A stretch of 64,000 bases of DNA from an uncultured Bacteroides sp. (GTDB lineage: Bacteria > Bacteroidota > Bacteroidia > Bacteroidales > Bacteroidaceae), in contig NZ_CAUCSQ010000011.1 of the NCBI RefSeq assembly GCF_958445495.1, forward strand, positions 46,497 to 110,496, written 5' to 3'. Shown here piece by piece: positions 55,203 to 62,421 of the stretch. A program made the translations under genes and the position numbers. Every line of letters begins with the position of its first letter. Within the stretch, counting starts at the first letter, position 1. The notes beneath the pieces were generated by a model, which saw nothing but the letters and a program-made list of their open reading frames with translations, was not told where the DNA came from and ran no database searches.

Positions 55203-55245
55203 GTTAAGAGCTAAAATAGAAGTAAAATTAATTAGATACGAGAAG

Positions 55246-57528
55246 ATGGTACTTGATAAGTTTAATAGTGTGAGAATGTTTAACACGGATGTCCTTCAGG
55301 CTGATTTTGTAATAGTAGGCGGAGGTATTTCAGGGGTTTGTGCTGCTATAACCGCGGCTCGCCAAGGTCTGAAAGTGGTACTTATACAAGATCGTCCGGT
55401 ATTGGGGGGGAATGGTTCCAGCGAAATAAGGTTGTGGATGCTTGGAGCAACTTCTCATATGGGAAATAATAATCGCTGGGCGCGTGAAGGCGGTGTGATA
55501 GATGAAATTATGGTGGAAAATACGTTCCGTAATCCGGAGGGAAATCCGATCATTTTTGATTCTGTCATGCTTGACAAGGTGGTAAGCGAACCAAATATAA
55601 CTTTATTGCTGAATACTTGCGTGTATGAGGTAAAAAAGAGTGCCGGTCATAAAATAGAAAGTGTCAGAGGGTTTTGTAGCCAGAACAGTACTATGTACGA
55701 AATAACTGCTCCTTTATTTTGTGATGCTTCCGGTGATGGCGTTGTCGGTTTTCTTTCCGGGGCTCCTTACCGTATGGGGGCTGAAAGCAGAGAGGAGTTT
55801 GGCGAAAAGTTTGCACCGGCAGAGGATTATGGTGAACTTTTGGGACACAGTTTATATTTCTACACAAAGGATACTGGCAAGCCGGTTAAATATGTAGCTC
55901 CTGCTTATGCAATGGATGTTACGAAGACTGTTCCCCGATTTCGTAGTTTCAATGCGAAAGAACATGGTTGTAAATTATGGTGGGTTGAATATGGTGGCGA
56001 CTTGGATACGGTACATGATACGGAACAAATTAAATGGGAACTGTGGAAGGTTATTTATGGAGCGTGGGATTATATCAAGAACTCGGGTAAATATCCGGAA
56101 GCGGAGACAATGACGCTGGAATGGGTAGGCTGTATTCCCGGAAAACGGGAGAGCAGAAGGTTTGAAGGCGACTATATGCTGATTCAGCAGGATGTCATAG
56201 AACAAAGACATCATGAAGATGCGGTCTCTTATGGCGGATGGAGTATTGATTTACATCCGGCAGCCGGCGTGTTCGGTGAGGAATCTGCTTGTAATCAGTG
56301 GCATGCGAAAGGGGTATATCAGATTCCTTACCGTTGTCTTTATAGCAGGGGAATTGAGAATCTTTTTCTTGCAGGAAGAATTATTAGTGTATCGCATGTT
56401 GCTTTCGGTTCAACCCGTGTAATGGCTACTTCTGCACACAGTGCTCAGGCTGTTGCGATGGCTGCGGCGATGTGTCTGAAAGAAAACATCTCTCCGAGAG
56501 AAGTATATTCTTTAGGGAAAGTATCTGAATTGCAGAAGAAATTATCAAGAATGGGGCAGTATATCCCTGATATGATAATCAGGGACGAAGAGAATTTGGT
56601 AACGAAAGCTACTTTGACTGCATCCAGTGAGTACCATTTTAAGGGGTTTCCGGCGGATGGGGAGATGCAGGTGCTGGATGAGTCTGTAGCTCAAATGATT
56701 CCTTTACAAAAAGGGGATGTATTGGGAAAAGTGCAAGTTGATCTTTGTGCTTCTGAAGAAACAGCTTTGGAAGTGGAACTTCGTATTAGCAGTAAAGCAT
56801 TCAATCATACTCCGGATGTGGTTCTGGAAACTAAAATACTAGCTTTGCATCAAGGTAAACAACAGTTAGAGTTAGTTTTTGGAACTGTGATGCCGGAGGA
56901 GCAATATGTTTTTCTTGTTTTCAAGAAAAATCCTTTGGTGCAGTTGCAATATACTCAAGAAAGGATTACTGGAATTTTGTCTGTATTTAATACGGTGAAT
57001 GAAGCTGTTTCCAATTTTGGAAAACAAACTCCCCCAGAAGATATTGGAATAGAGGAATTTGAATTCTGGTGTCCGAAGCGGAGACCAGAGGGATATAATA
57101 TCGCTATTCGAACAGAAAAAGACTGTTATGCTTTTCCTGTTTCGAATATTAATAATGGTATTGACCGTCCAGTTCAATCACCCAATGCTTGGGTGGCAGA
57201 ATTGAAAGATCCGAATCCGACTTTGACAATTAAATGGGATACTGCTATTTCTGTCGGGAAGCTCTCTCTCTTTTTTGATACAGATTATGATCAGCCTATG
57301 GAAACAGTTCAAATGACACATCCGGAATATAAAATGCCGTTCTGTGTAGAGAAATATAGAATATATGATGGCACAAATCAATTGATTTATGAGAAGAATG
57401 ATAATCATCAATCGATAAATGAGATTATATTTCCAGAGAAGTTGGTTACGGATGAGATCAGAATCGTTCTGGAACATCCTTCCGGCCTGATTCCAGCAGC
57501 TTTATTTGCAGTAAAGTGTTATGAATAA
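55246..57528 (+). CDS. FAD-dependent oxidoreductase (FAD_oxidored family) with C-terminal beta-sandwich, cytoplasmic
   Basis: 760 residues without a signal peptide, unlike all other enzymes of the operon. The FAD-binding site starts near residue 20 (FVIVGGGISGVCAAITAARQG) and continues with VLGGNGSSEIRLWMLG, a pattern of the FAD_oxidored (PF12831) group. LFCDASGDGVVGFLSG, RESRRFEGDY, and the C-terminal FAD contact NLFLAGRIISVSHVAFGSTRVM follow. Residues about 470-760 are beta-rich and end in a discoidin-like segment (KLSLFFDTDYDQPMETVQ). It may oxidise or dehydrate a sugar or sugar acid released by the locus. No reaction can be named. Confidence 0.82.
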   Translation: MVLDKFNSVRMFNTDVLQADFVIVGGGISGVCAAITAARQGLKVVLIQDRPVLGGNGSSEIRLWMLGATSHMGNNNRWAREGGVIDEIMVENTFRNPEGNPIIFDSVMLDKVVSEPNITLLLNTCVYEVKKSAGHKIESVRGFCSQNSTMYEITAPLFCDASGDGVVGFLSGAPYRMGAESREEFGEKFAPAEDYGELLGHSLYFYTKDTGKPVKYVAPAYAMDVTKTVPRFRSFNAKEHGCKLWWVEYGGDLDTVHDTEQIKWELWKVIYGAWDYIKNSGKYPEAETMTLEWVGCIPGKRESRRFEGDYMLIQQDVIEQRHHEDAVSYGGWSIDLHPAAGVFGEESACNQWHAKGVYQIPYRCLYSRGIENLFLAGRIISVSHVAFGSTRVMATSAHSAQAVAMAAAMCLKENISPREVYSLGKVSELQKKLSRMGQYIPDMIIRDEENLVTKATLTASSEYHFKGFPADGEMQVLDESVAQMIPLQKGDVLGKVQVDLCASEETALEVELRISSKAFNHTPDVVLETKILALHQGKQQLELVFGTVMPEEQYVFLVFKKNPLVQLQYTQERITGILSVFNTVNEAVSNFGKQTPPEDIGIEEFEFWCPKRRPEGYNIAIRTEKDCYAFPVSNINNGIDRPVQSPNAWVAELKDPNPTLTIKWDTAISVGKLSLFFDTDYDQPMETVQMTHPEYKMPFCVEKYRIYDGTNQLIYEKNDNHQSINEIIFPEKLVTDEIRIVLEHPSGLIPAALFAVKCYE

Positions 57529-57601
57529 CTCAATATATTTTGAATAAAATATTGTTCTTGTGAGAGTGTGGAGAAGGTACAAGATTTTGTCTGTCTAATA
57601 G

Positions 57602-57632
57602 TTTGCTTTATCATGGTATTTAAGTATATTTG
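57602..57632 (+). promoter_or_regulatory. Promoter of the GntR-type gene
   Basis: TTTG at 57602-57605, 19 bases, then TATATTTG at 57625-57632: full consensus. Transcription near 57639 means the ATG at 57660 is used and the in-frame start at 57630 is not. Confidence 0.78.
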
Positions 57633-57659
57633 CTAAAATTTTATTTAATCTTGGTCGTA

Positions 57660-58685
57660 ATGCAAAACGAAAATCTTGATATAACGGAACAGAAGAAACC
57701 TGCTTCACGAATGAAGTATCTTCAGTTAGTGGATTATATTAATTCACTAATTGAAGATGGAACACTTCAGATAGGCGATCAAATACCTTCACTTAACCAA
57801 CTGCAAACGCAATTGCGCATGAGTAAGGAGACTTTGCTGAAAGGGTTGAATTACTTGTTGGAGATGGGGGTAATTGAAGCAATTTATAGAAAAGGGTATT
57901 TTGTAAAGAAGGTCTCTATAAACCATTCTTATCATGTATTTCTGTTATTGGATAAGATGAATGTGATGCGTGAACAGATCTATCGTTCTATCTTCAATTC
58001 TTTGAAGGATGTGGGAGATATTGACATTTACTTTCATCATCATAACTATAAAGTTTTTGAGAAACTCATTAAAGAAAACTTGGGCAATTATACGCATTAT
58101 ATTATAGCTACTTTTTTGAAGGAAGATGTGACAGATGTTTTAAACCTGATTCCGGCTGAAAAAAGAATAATCATAGATTATAACCAACAAGGATTGAGTG
58201 GTAACTATAGTTGTATTTATCAAGATTATGGCTATGATATCTATTGTAGTCTTTTACAGTTGCAGGATCGGTTGAAAAAATATGAAAAACTGATTCTGAT
58301 AGCGCGTCCGGAAGCAATTCATGCACAACAAGTAATTGATGGTTTTCTGCACTATTGTGTAAAAAGTGAACTGCCATATTCTATAGAATCGAATGTAGAA
58401 GAGAAAAATTTCCGTAAAGGGAATGCTTATATTACTTTTAGTAGATATGATACGGATGATGTATCCTTGATTAAACTGGCAAAGAAGAAAGGATATGAGT
58501 TAGGTAAGGAAATAGGTTTGATTTCTTATAATGACACAGCTGTAAAAGAAATATTGGAAGGAGGTATTACTGTCATTTCTACAGATTTTGAGATGATGGG
58601 GAAGGCTGCGGCTTCTGTTATCTTGAATAAAAATATAATATATAAGCGTAACCCGACGAAAGTGATTATACGTAACTCTCTTTAA
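57660..58685 (+). CDS. GntR-family regulator with a LacI-like sugar-sensing domain
   Basis: 341 residues from the ATG at 57660. The N-terminal winged helix (about 22-90) reads QLVDYINSLIEDGTLQIGDQIPSLNQL and MSKETLLKGLNYLLEMGVIEAIYRKGYFV. Residues 95-341 look like a periplasmic-binding-protein-like sensor (VFLLLDKMNVMREQIYRSI, GLISYNDTAVKEILEGGITVISTDFEMMGKAAASVIL), the arrangement seen in arabinose-type AraR regulators. It has its own promoter and terminator at the end of locus 2, and probably regulates that locus together with the LacI-type protein. The inducer is unknown. Confidence 0.9.
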   Translation: MQNENLDITEQKKPASRMKYLQLVDYINSLIEDGTLQIGDQIPSLNQLQTQLRMSKETLLKGLNYLLEMGVIEAIYRKGYFVKKVSINHSYHVFLLLDKMNVMREQIYRSIFNSLKDVGDIDIYFHHHNYKVFEKLIKENLGNYTHYIIATFLKEDVTDVLNLIPAEKRIIIDYNQQGLSGNYSCIYQDYGYDIYCSLLQLQDRLKKYEKLILIARPEAIHAQQVIDGFLHYCVKSELPYSIESNVEEKNFRKGNAYITFSRYDTDDVSLIKLAKKKGYELGKEIGLISYNDTAVKEILEGGITVISTDFEMMGKAAASVILNKNIIYKRNPTKVIIRNSL

Positions 58686-58716
58686 AAGAAAGTTCTATTA
58701 ATGATATTAAATAAGA

Positions 58717-58745
58717 AAGCCACCCATTCAGGTGGCTTCTTTTTT
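58717..58745 (+). terminator. Terminator of the GntR-type gene
   Basis: AAGCCACC pairs with GGTGGCTT around a six-base loop, followed by CTTTTTTG. It is a strong rho-independent terminator closing locus 2. Confidence 0.9.
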
Positions 58746-59063
58746 GCTCTCCGTTCAGGACTTTTCTCGCACCGCTTCTTAAAAGATTTAGATAGGATTT
58801 GGGAATTGAGAAAGTACCTCCCTGTTTCTTAATGGAGACACCTCCAGTAATACAGACGTTATAAACCTCTTTTTCTTTGTATATCTTGATATATAAGGCT
58901 TTTGCTGTGTAACTTTATTCTCCAATAAGATGGGATATAGGCGTGTTATGTGGTATACTGTTGCTTTTACTTCTTCATGAAGAAATGGAAGAATTATTAG
59001 TTTACTATACTTAACTTTCTTATTATTCCTACTATTTATAAATAAAAAGAGGAGGTATAAAGT
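58746..59063. other. Gene-free junction region with a 14-base palindrome
   Basis: 318 bases without a convincing gene; a minus-strand frame of 96 codons has no family resemblance or ribosome site and is likely spurious. The notable feature is TTCTTCATGAAGAA at 58971-58984, a perfect palindrome 80 bases upstream of the small DNA-binding-like protein gene that could be an operator. Confidence 0.5.
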
Positions 59064-59240
59064 ATGGGTAAACGTCAATACCGTGAGTTAAGCGATGTAA
59101 CTAAGCAGAAAATTAGTAGGAAGCTCAAAAATCAGAGCAAAAGTGAAGCCCATAGACAGGCTATTTCGGAGGCGATGATTTTGTATTGGAAGGAGATTCC
59201 TAACAGACCTAAAAATGAGGATAGAGTAGAGGATGAATAA
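59064..59240 (+). CDS. 58-residue NUMOD3-like basic protein
   Basis: A short gene behind a near-perfect ribosome site (GAGGAGGT, 6 bases before the ATG). The basic product contains two short helical units, SDVTKQKISRKLKNQ and SEAHRQAISEAM, spaced like tandem NUMOD3 DNA-binding motifs. It ends with NEDRVEDE. The family assignment is by eye only. It precedes the replication-like gene and may be an accessory DNA-binding protein for replication or control. The strong ribosome site makes it real with good confidence, although its function is unknown. Confidence 0.65.
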   Translation: MGKRQYRELSDVTKQKISRKLKNQSKSEAHRQAISEAMILYWKEIPNRPKNEDRVEDE

Positions 59241-59247
59241 TCCTCTA
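59227..59247 (+). terminator. Hairpin spanning the stop codon of the 58-residue gene
   Basis: TAGAGGAT and ATCCTCTA form a perfect 8-bp stem with the loop GAATA; the stop codon is in the right arm. TCTTATT follows. It may terminate, or belong to a replication origin given its position. Confidence 0.45.
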
Positions 59248-59300
59248 TCTTATTACTTATCAAGGTGACAAAACTTGTCATTTGGCAAGGATGAATAATC
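59231..59300. repeat. Direct repeats and palindrome upstream of the replication-like gene
   Basis: GGATGAATAATC occurs at 59231-59242 and again at 59289-59300. Between them lies the palindrome TGACAAaacTTGTCA at 59266-59280. Repeats plus a hairpin just before a replication gene are what a plasmid or phage origin often looks like; this is inference. Confidence 0.5.
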
Positions 59301-59322
59301 TTCTTAAAAACCTTAAATCTTA

Positions 59323-60264
59323 ATGTTATGTTTTGATAAGTTTAAATTAGTATGTAATAATATAGAGTATATAAGTAATATAAAAGAAAATGTATTTATC
59401 TCTCATTATAAGGGAGAAGAATTATTATACTATAAATATCAGCAAAATACTCCATATTCTTTATTAATAATGGTTGATTATAGGAAACACGAACTAGTCC
59501 TAGAATTTACGTCTAAAGTGTTAGGAGAGGAATGTATAAATCTCATCAATCAACAAAATATTCGCACATGTCTTATGAATATAAACTCTTTAAGCATTTG
59601 TTTATTAGATATAGATAATATTCTTATATCTGCTAAAGTTGTGAAATGTGATGTTACAAGAGATATTTCCGTAGATGATTTAGCTAATGTCATTCAGCAT
59701 ATTAGAAGTAATCTTTCTAATTTTAGGAAATGGATATGTCGAGAATATACAAACGGAATTGTTATTGAAAATACAGTTGCTACCAATCGTCATAAGAAGC
59801 GTCTGATTATATATAATAAAGAAAAGGAATTAATGAAAGCCACCAATTCCAATTTCTTAAATTCTCTATCAGATAAAGAAAAGGTCGTTTGTCATTTTCA
59901 TGGGAAAGTACGTTTTGAGCTAAATATTAGCACTATGGCACAAATGCGCACTTTACTTCTTATAGAAGATAATAGATTAAAAGAGGTTTTAGCCTCAACA
60001 GCTAACCCAATTTTTACAGTTGTAGATGAGGCTCTAAAGAAACCATCTAAAGAAAATTGCATTTGTACAAATTTGAGAGATTATGAGCGTGAACTGTTGC
60101 TAAAATCATGTGATTATGATTTAATTAAGGTAGAAATGACTATTCGGGCGTTAATCTCCCCAAATACTTCTATTCGTAGAATAATGCAACCTTATCGAGA
60201 CCTGTATCAACGTCTAATGTCTTCTTCAAAATCAGACATTGATATTAGGACTTTGGTTGTTTAA
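59323..60264 (+). CDS. Possible replication-initiation protein (phage/plasmid gene II/X-like)
   Basis: 313 residues, AT-rich codon use (many ATA, TTA). The layout suggests replication proteins of filamentous phages and rolling-circle plasmids: RKWICREYTNGIVIENT, then RLIIYNKEKELMKA (a typical 'YxKxxE' strand), then VCHFHGKVRFELNIS, where a charged strand RFEL follows H191-F-H193. The C-terminal DYDLIKVEMTIRALI is an echo of the same strand pattern. I see no clear HUH motif, and which tyrosine would cut DNA is uncertain. Adjacent repeats and serine recombinases support a mobile-element replication role. Other possibilities remain open. Confidence 0.45.
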   Translation: MLCFDKFKLVCNNIEYISNIKENVFISHYKGEELLYYKYQQNTPYSLLIMVDYRKHELVLEFTSKVLGEECINLINQQNIRTCLMNINSLSICLLDIDNILISAKVVKCDVTRDISVDDLANVIQHIRSNLSNFRKWICREYTNGIVIENTVATNRHKKRLIIYNKEKELMKATNSNFLNSLSDKEKVVCHFHGKVRFELNISTMAQMRTLLLIEDNRLKEVLASTANPIFTVVDEALKKPSKENCICTNLRDYERELLLKSCDYDLIKVEMTIRALISPNTSIRRIMQPYRDLYQRLMSSSKSDIDIRTLVV

Positions 60265-60279
60265 TGTGTCAAAAATAAA

Positions 60280-60318
60280 ATGTGTCAATTTAATCTGATA
60301 TAGACCATATTGACACAT
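60280..60318. terminator. Bidirectional terminator between convergent genes
   Basis: ATGTGTCAAT and ATTGACACAT are a perfect 10-bp inverted repeat with 19 bases between, followed by CTTGTTTTG. It is placed between the replication-like gene and the oppositely oriented membrane-protein gene. A further partial copy (ATGTGTCAAA) precedes it. Confidence 0.65.
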
Positions 60319-60348
60319 CTTGTTTTGTATTGAATTAATCTAAAAAGA

Positions 60349-60897
60349 TTATTTGATATTTTGAATTGATATATTTAAGTTCTTATTGATGTTTATTAGA
60401 TAATAGTAATTTTCGAATGTTAGATTATCGTAGGCTTTGAGAATAAAGCTTGTTGGTCTTAAGCGATATTGAGTAGATAAAAAATCTCTGTTTTTATTTA
60501 GAGGAAACTCTAAAAATGATAATTTGTTGAATGCTTTCTCAAAATCTTCCTTTTCATTGTTAATGGCAGCAGTTATTAGTGAATTAAGAATAAGTAGCTG
60601 GTTGAATTTTCCTTTATCACAACTAATATAATCATATGAAGCAATTTCATCTAATAAATGTTTGTCTGATGATTTTATTGTTTTCTTACATGAAATACAG
60701 GTTTGACTTCTTGTGTTAAATATTATTATTTGATAAATCATTATTCCCCAAAAAACTATTGATATAATAAAAGCCATAGCTGTTATTATTGCAAAAAGAA
60801 GGCATACTAGAATTATAATGATTTTGTTTCCAGCGTGATAAGATTCATCAAAAAATTGAACTTTTCCACAATGGGGACATTTTATTTTCTTTCTCAT
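60349..60897 (-). CDS. Zinc-ribbon membrane protein of unknown function
   Basis: 182 residues. N-terminal CPHCG (residues 6-10) and a second CISC near residue 68 can together bind zinc; the two halves are separated by two membrane helices (IIIILVCLLFAIITAMAFIISI, FWGIMIYQIII). The C-terminal half (about 80-182) is soluble and charged, with no recognisable domain. I do not recognise the family. Its place within the element and its AT-rich sequence suggest an accessory gene carried by the element, possibly a defence or exclusion function, but nothing here shows that. Confidence 0.65.
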   Translation of the reverse strand: MRKKIKCPHCGKVQFFDESYHAGNKIIIILVCLLFAIITAMAFIISIVFWGIMIYQIIIFNTRSQTCISCKKTIKSSDKHLLDEIASYDYISCDKGKFNQLLILNSLITAAINNEKEDFEKAFNKLSFLEFPLNKNRDFLSTQYRLRPTSFILKAYDNLTFENYYYLININKNLNISIQNIK

Positions 60898-60992
60898 AAA
60901 GATGAAAATTAATCTTTTTAATAATTGCTTATTTTATATGTTAATAGGAAGTAATTATTGAATTATTTACATTTAGTTTTAGAATTAAATAC

Positions 60993-61036
60993 TTTCATAA
61001 TCAAGCTTTTATAAGCTTAATCTTGACTATATGAAA
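60993..61036 (-). terminator. AT-rich nested hairpin after the XRE gene
   Basis: TTTCATA/TATGAAA enclosing TCAAG/CTTGA, with AAGCTT repeated in the middle, lies 16 bases beyond the XRE stop codon on the minus strand. It could be the terminator of that gene or a binding site; T runs are weak. Confidence 0.4.
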
Positions 61037-61051
61037 ATACTTTCTGGGAAA

Positions 61052-61336
61052 TTAATGTGAAAGTATTTGATTTAATTCTTCTTTACTATTGAATTGGTAT
61101 ATCTTCCCTTTAACTTTGATATATCCCTCTACGTTGTCATTTGTAGCTTCAAATAGACTCTTTACTGACACGCCTAACGCTATTGCTATTTTTTCAATAG
61201 TGTCAAGACGTGCATTCCCGTAAATAGCTCTTGTTAGGCTACTTGCATCCATTTTTATACTGCTAGCAAGGTCTTTTAGTTGCTTCCCTTGTGACTTGCA
61301 AATACGTTTTACGTTTTCGGCTAAAATTTTTTCCAT
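61052..61336 (-). CDS. XRE-family (Cro/CI-like) repressor
   Basis: 94 residues. The helix-turn-helix at about 5-60 reads NVKRICKSQGKQLKDLASSIKMDASSLTRAI, then LDTIEKIAIALGVSVKSLFE. A short tail (EGYIKVKGKIYQFNSKEEL) completes it. Such proteins repress the promoters of mobile elements. It is divergent from the small serine recombinase gene across 154 bases that contain a consensus promoter, so control of recombinase expression is the obvious role, by analogy with phage repressors. Its operator is not identified. Confidence 0.88.
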   Translation of the reverse strand: MEKILAENVKRICKSQGKQLKDLASSIKMDASSLTRAIYGNARLDTIEKIAIALGVSVKSLFEATNDNVEGYIKVKGKIYQFNSKEELNQILSH

Positions 61337-61422
61337 TATCTCTTATTTTTCTTCGAAAGTATATAAAATTATCGTAAGAAGCAAATATTGTATATATAAT
61401 TGCTAAATATATCAATTCTTCC

Positions 61423-61453
61423 TTTGATTTTAATTGTTTTATATGTATATTTG
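61423..61453 (+). promoter_or_regulatory. Promoter of the small serine recombinase
   Basis: TTTG at 61423-61426, 19 bases, then TATATTTG at 61446-61453: full Bacteroides consensus. Transcription near 61460 gives a leader of about 30 bases. Confidence 0.78.
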
Positions 61454-61490
61454 TGGCGTAATAATTGATATATAAAGCAAATGTAAAATT

Positions 61491-62114
61491 ATGAATAAAA
61501 AGGTGGTAATATTTGCAAGAGTTTCAACGTCTAATCAAGAGTATGATAGGCAGGTGAATGAATTGACAGCTTTGGCTGCCAAAAATAATTGGCAGTTATG
61601 CGCTTGTTTCTCTGAGAAAATAAGTGGAGCTAAAGCAAATTCTGAGAGAGAAGAACTTTTACGTATGATGGAGTATGTAGAAGCGAATCGTGTAGATAAA
61701 GTTTTAGTTACAGAATTGTCACGATTGGGTCGTGATACCTTGCAGGTGCTTAGAGTTATTGAGATGTTAAATAATAAGGGGATTTCTTTGTATATACAGA
61801 ATTACCATATCGAGACGCTTACAGCGCAAGGCAAGGTAAATCCTATGAGTCAATTCTTAGTTACAATTTTATCAGAAGTGGCAAGAATGGAGCGGAAGAC
61901 TATTCGGGAACGGGTAGAAAGTGGCTATCATAATTATCGTGCCAATGGCGGCAAAGTAGGGCGTAAGGCAGGGTATCGAAAAGATGTAAATGTCATGTTG
62001 GAGGAATACAAAGAAGAGACCAAATTGTTAAAAAAGAATTATAGTCTCAGAAATATTTATGCTTTAACGGGAACAAGTGTTAATACGTTAAGAAAGATAA
62101 AAACGCTTATGTAG
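61491..62114 (+). CDS. Small serine recombinase (resolvase/invertase family)
   Basis: 207 residues. The catalytic serine is Ser12 in FARVST. Further motifs of the family are YDRQVNELTALA, VLVTELSRLGRDTLQVLRVIEML, and the E-helix SQFLVTILSEVARMERKTIRERVESGY. The C-terminal helix-turn-helix (KKNYSLRNIYALTGTSVNTLRKIKTLM) reads the recombination site. It resolves or inverts short DNA segments. Repeats at 62125-62225, just after its stop codon, are a candidate for its site. It is divergent from the XRE gene. Confidence 0.93.
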   Translation: MNKKVVIFARVSTSNQEYDRQVNELTALAAKNNWQLCACFSEKISGAKANSEREELLRMMEYVEANRVDKVLVTELSRLGRDTLQVLRVIEMLNNKGISLYIQNYHIETLTAQGKVNPMSQFLVTILSEVARMERKTIRERVESGYHNYRANGGKVGRKAGYRKDVNVMLEEYKEETKLLKKNYSLRNIYALTGTSVNTLRKIKTLM

Positions 62115-62124
62115 GAGTGATTAT

Positions 62125-62225
62125 AGCCTCATCCATGAGTGTACCTTATTCTTATATAGATTGAGAGAGGCGGGATAAATTAGTTTGTATACATTTAAGA
62201 AATGTTGATTTATCTCGATGAGGCT
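62125..62225. repeat. Nested inverted repeats between the two recombinase genes
   Basis: AGCCTCATC (62125-62133) and GATGAGGCT (62217-62225) are an exact 9-bp inverted pair 83 bases apart. Inside, GGGATAAAT (62172-62180) and ATTTATCTC (62208-62216) pair with one mismatch. The arrangement fits a recombination site or a structured leader RNA; which one cannot be decided here. Confidence 0.5.
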
Positions 62226-62270
62226 GAAATACAAAAATAACTGCCTTTTGAGCAGAGGGAAATACCATGT

Positions 62271-62420
62271 ATGTTAATGATAACATTGGAATTATGCAGA
62301 CAGATTTTAAACAAAAATGGCAAAAAAGAATATACAGATAAAGACATAGAAAGAATAAGAGAGTTTCTGTATAGAATAGGTGAGATTCAAATAGAAGTTG
62401 AACGTAAAATAAATAAATGA
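62271..62420 (+). CDS. 49-residue protein preceding the large serine recombinase
   Basis: A short gene ending one base before the recombinase ATG. The product, MLMITLELCRQILNKNGKK followed by EYTDKDIERIREFLYRIGEI, is mostly amphipathic helix and charged. Small proteins of this type are often seen directly before large serine recombinases in Bacteroides. Codon use is like its neighbours and translation of the two genes is probably coupled. It may be an accessory protein of the recombinase. No function can be named. No strong ribosome site is visible. Confidence 0.6.
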   Translation: MLMITLELCRQILNKNGKKEYTDKDIERIREFLYRIGEIQIEVERKINK

Positions 62421-62421
62421 T

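Noticed and set aside
58690..59060. Left attachment site as a copy of the tRNA-Asn end
   Set aside because: I compared the tRNA 3' sequence with this stretch and found no duplicate; the left border of the element stays undefined.
58788..59078. 96-codon minus-strand frame
   Set aside because: It overlaps the start of the well-supported 58-residue gene, has no ribosome site and low-complexity AT-driven composition.
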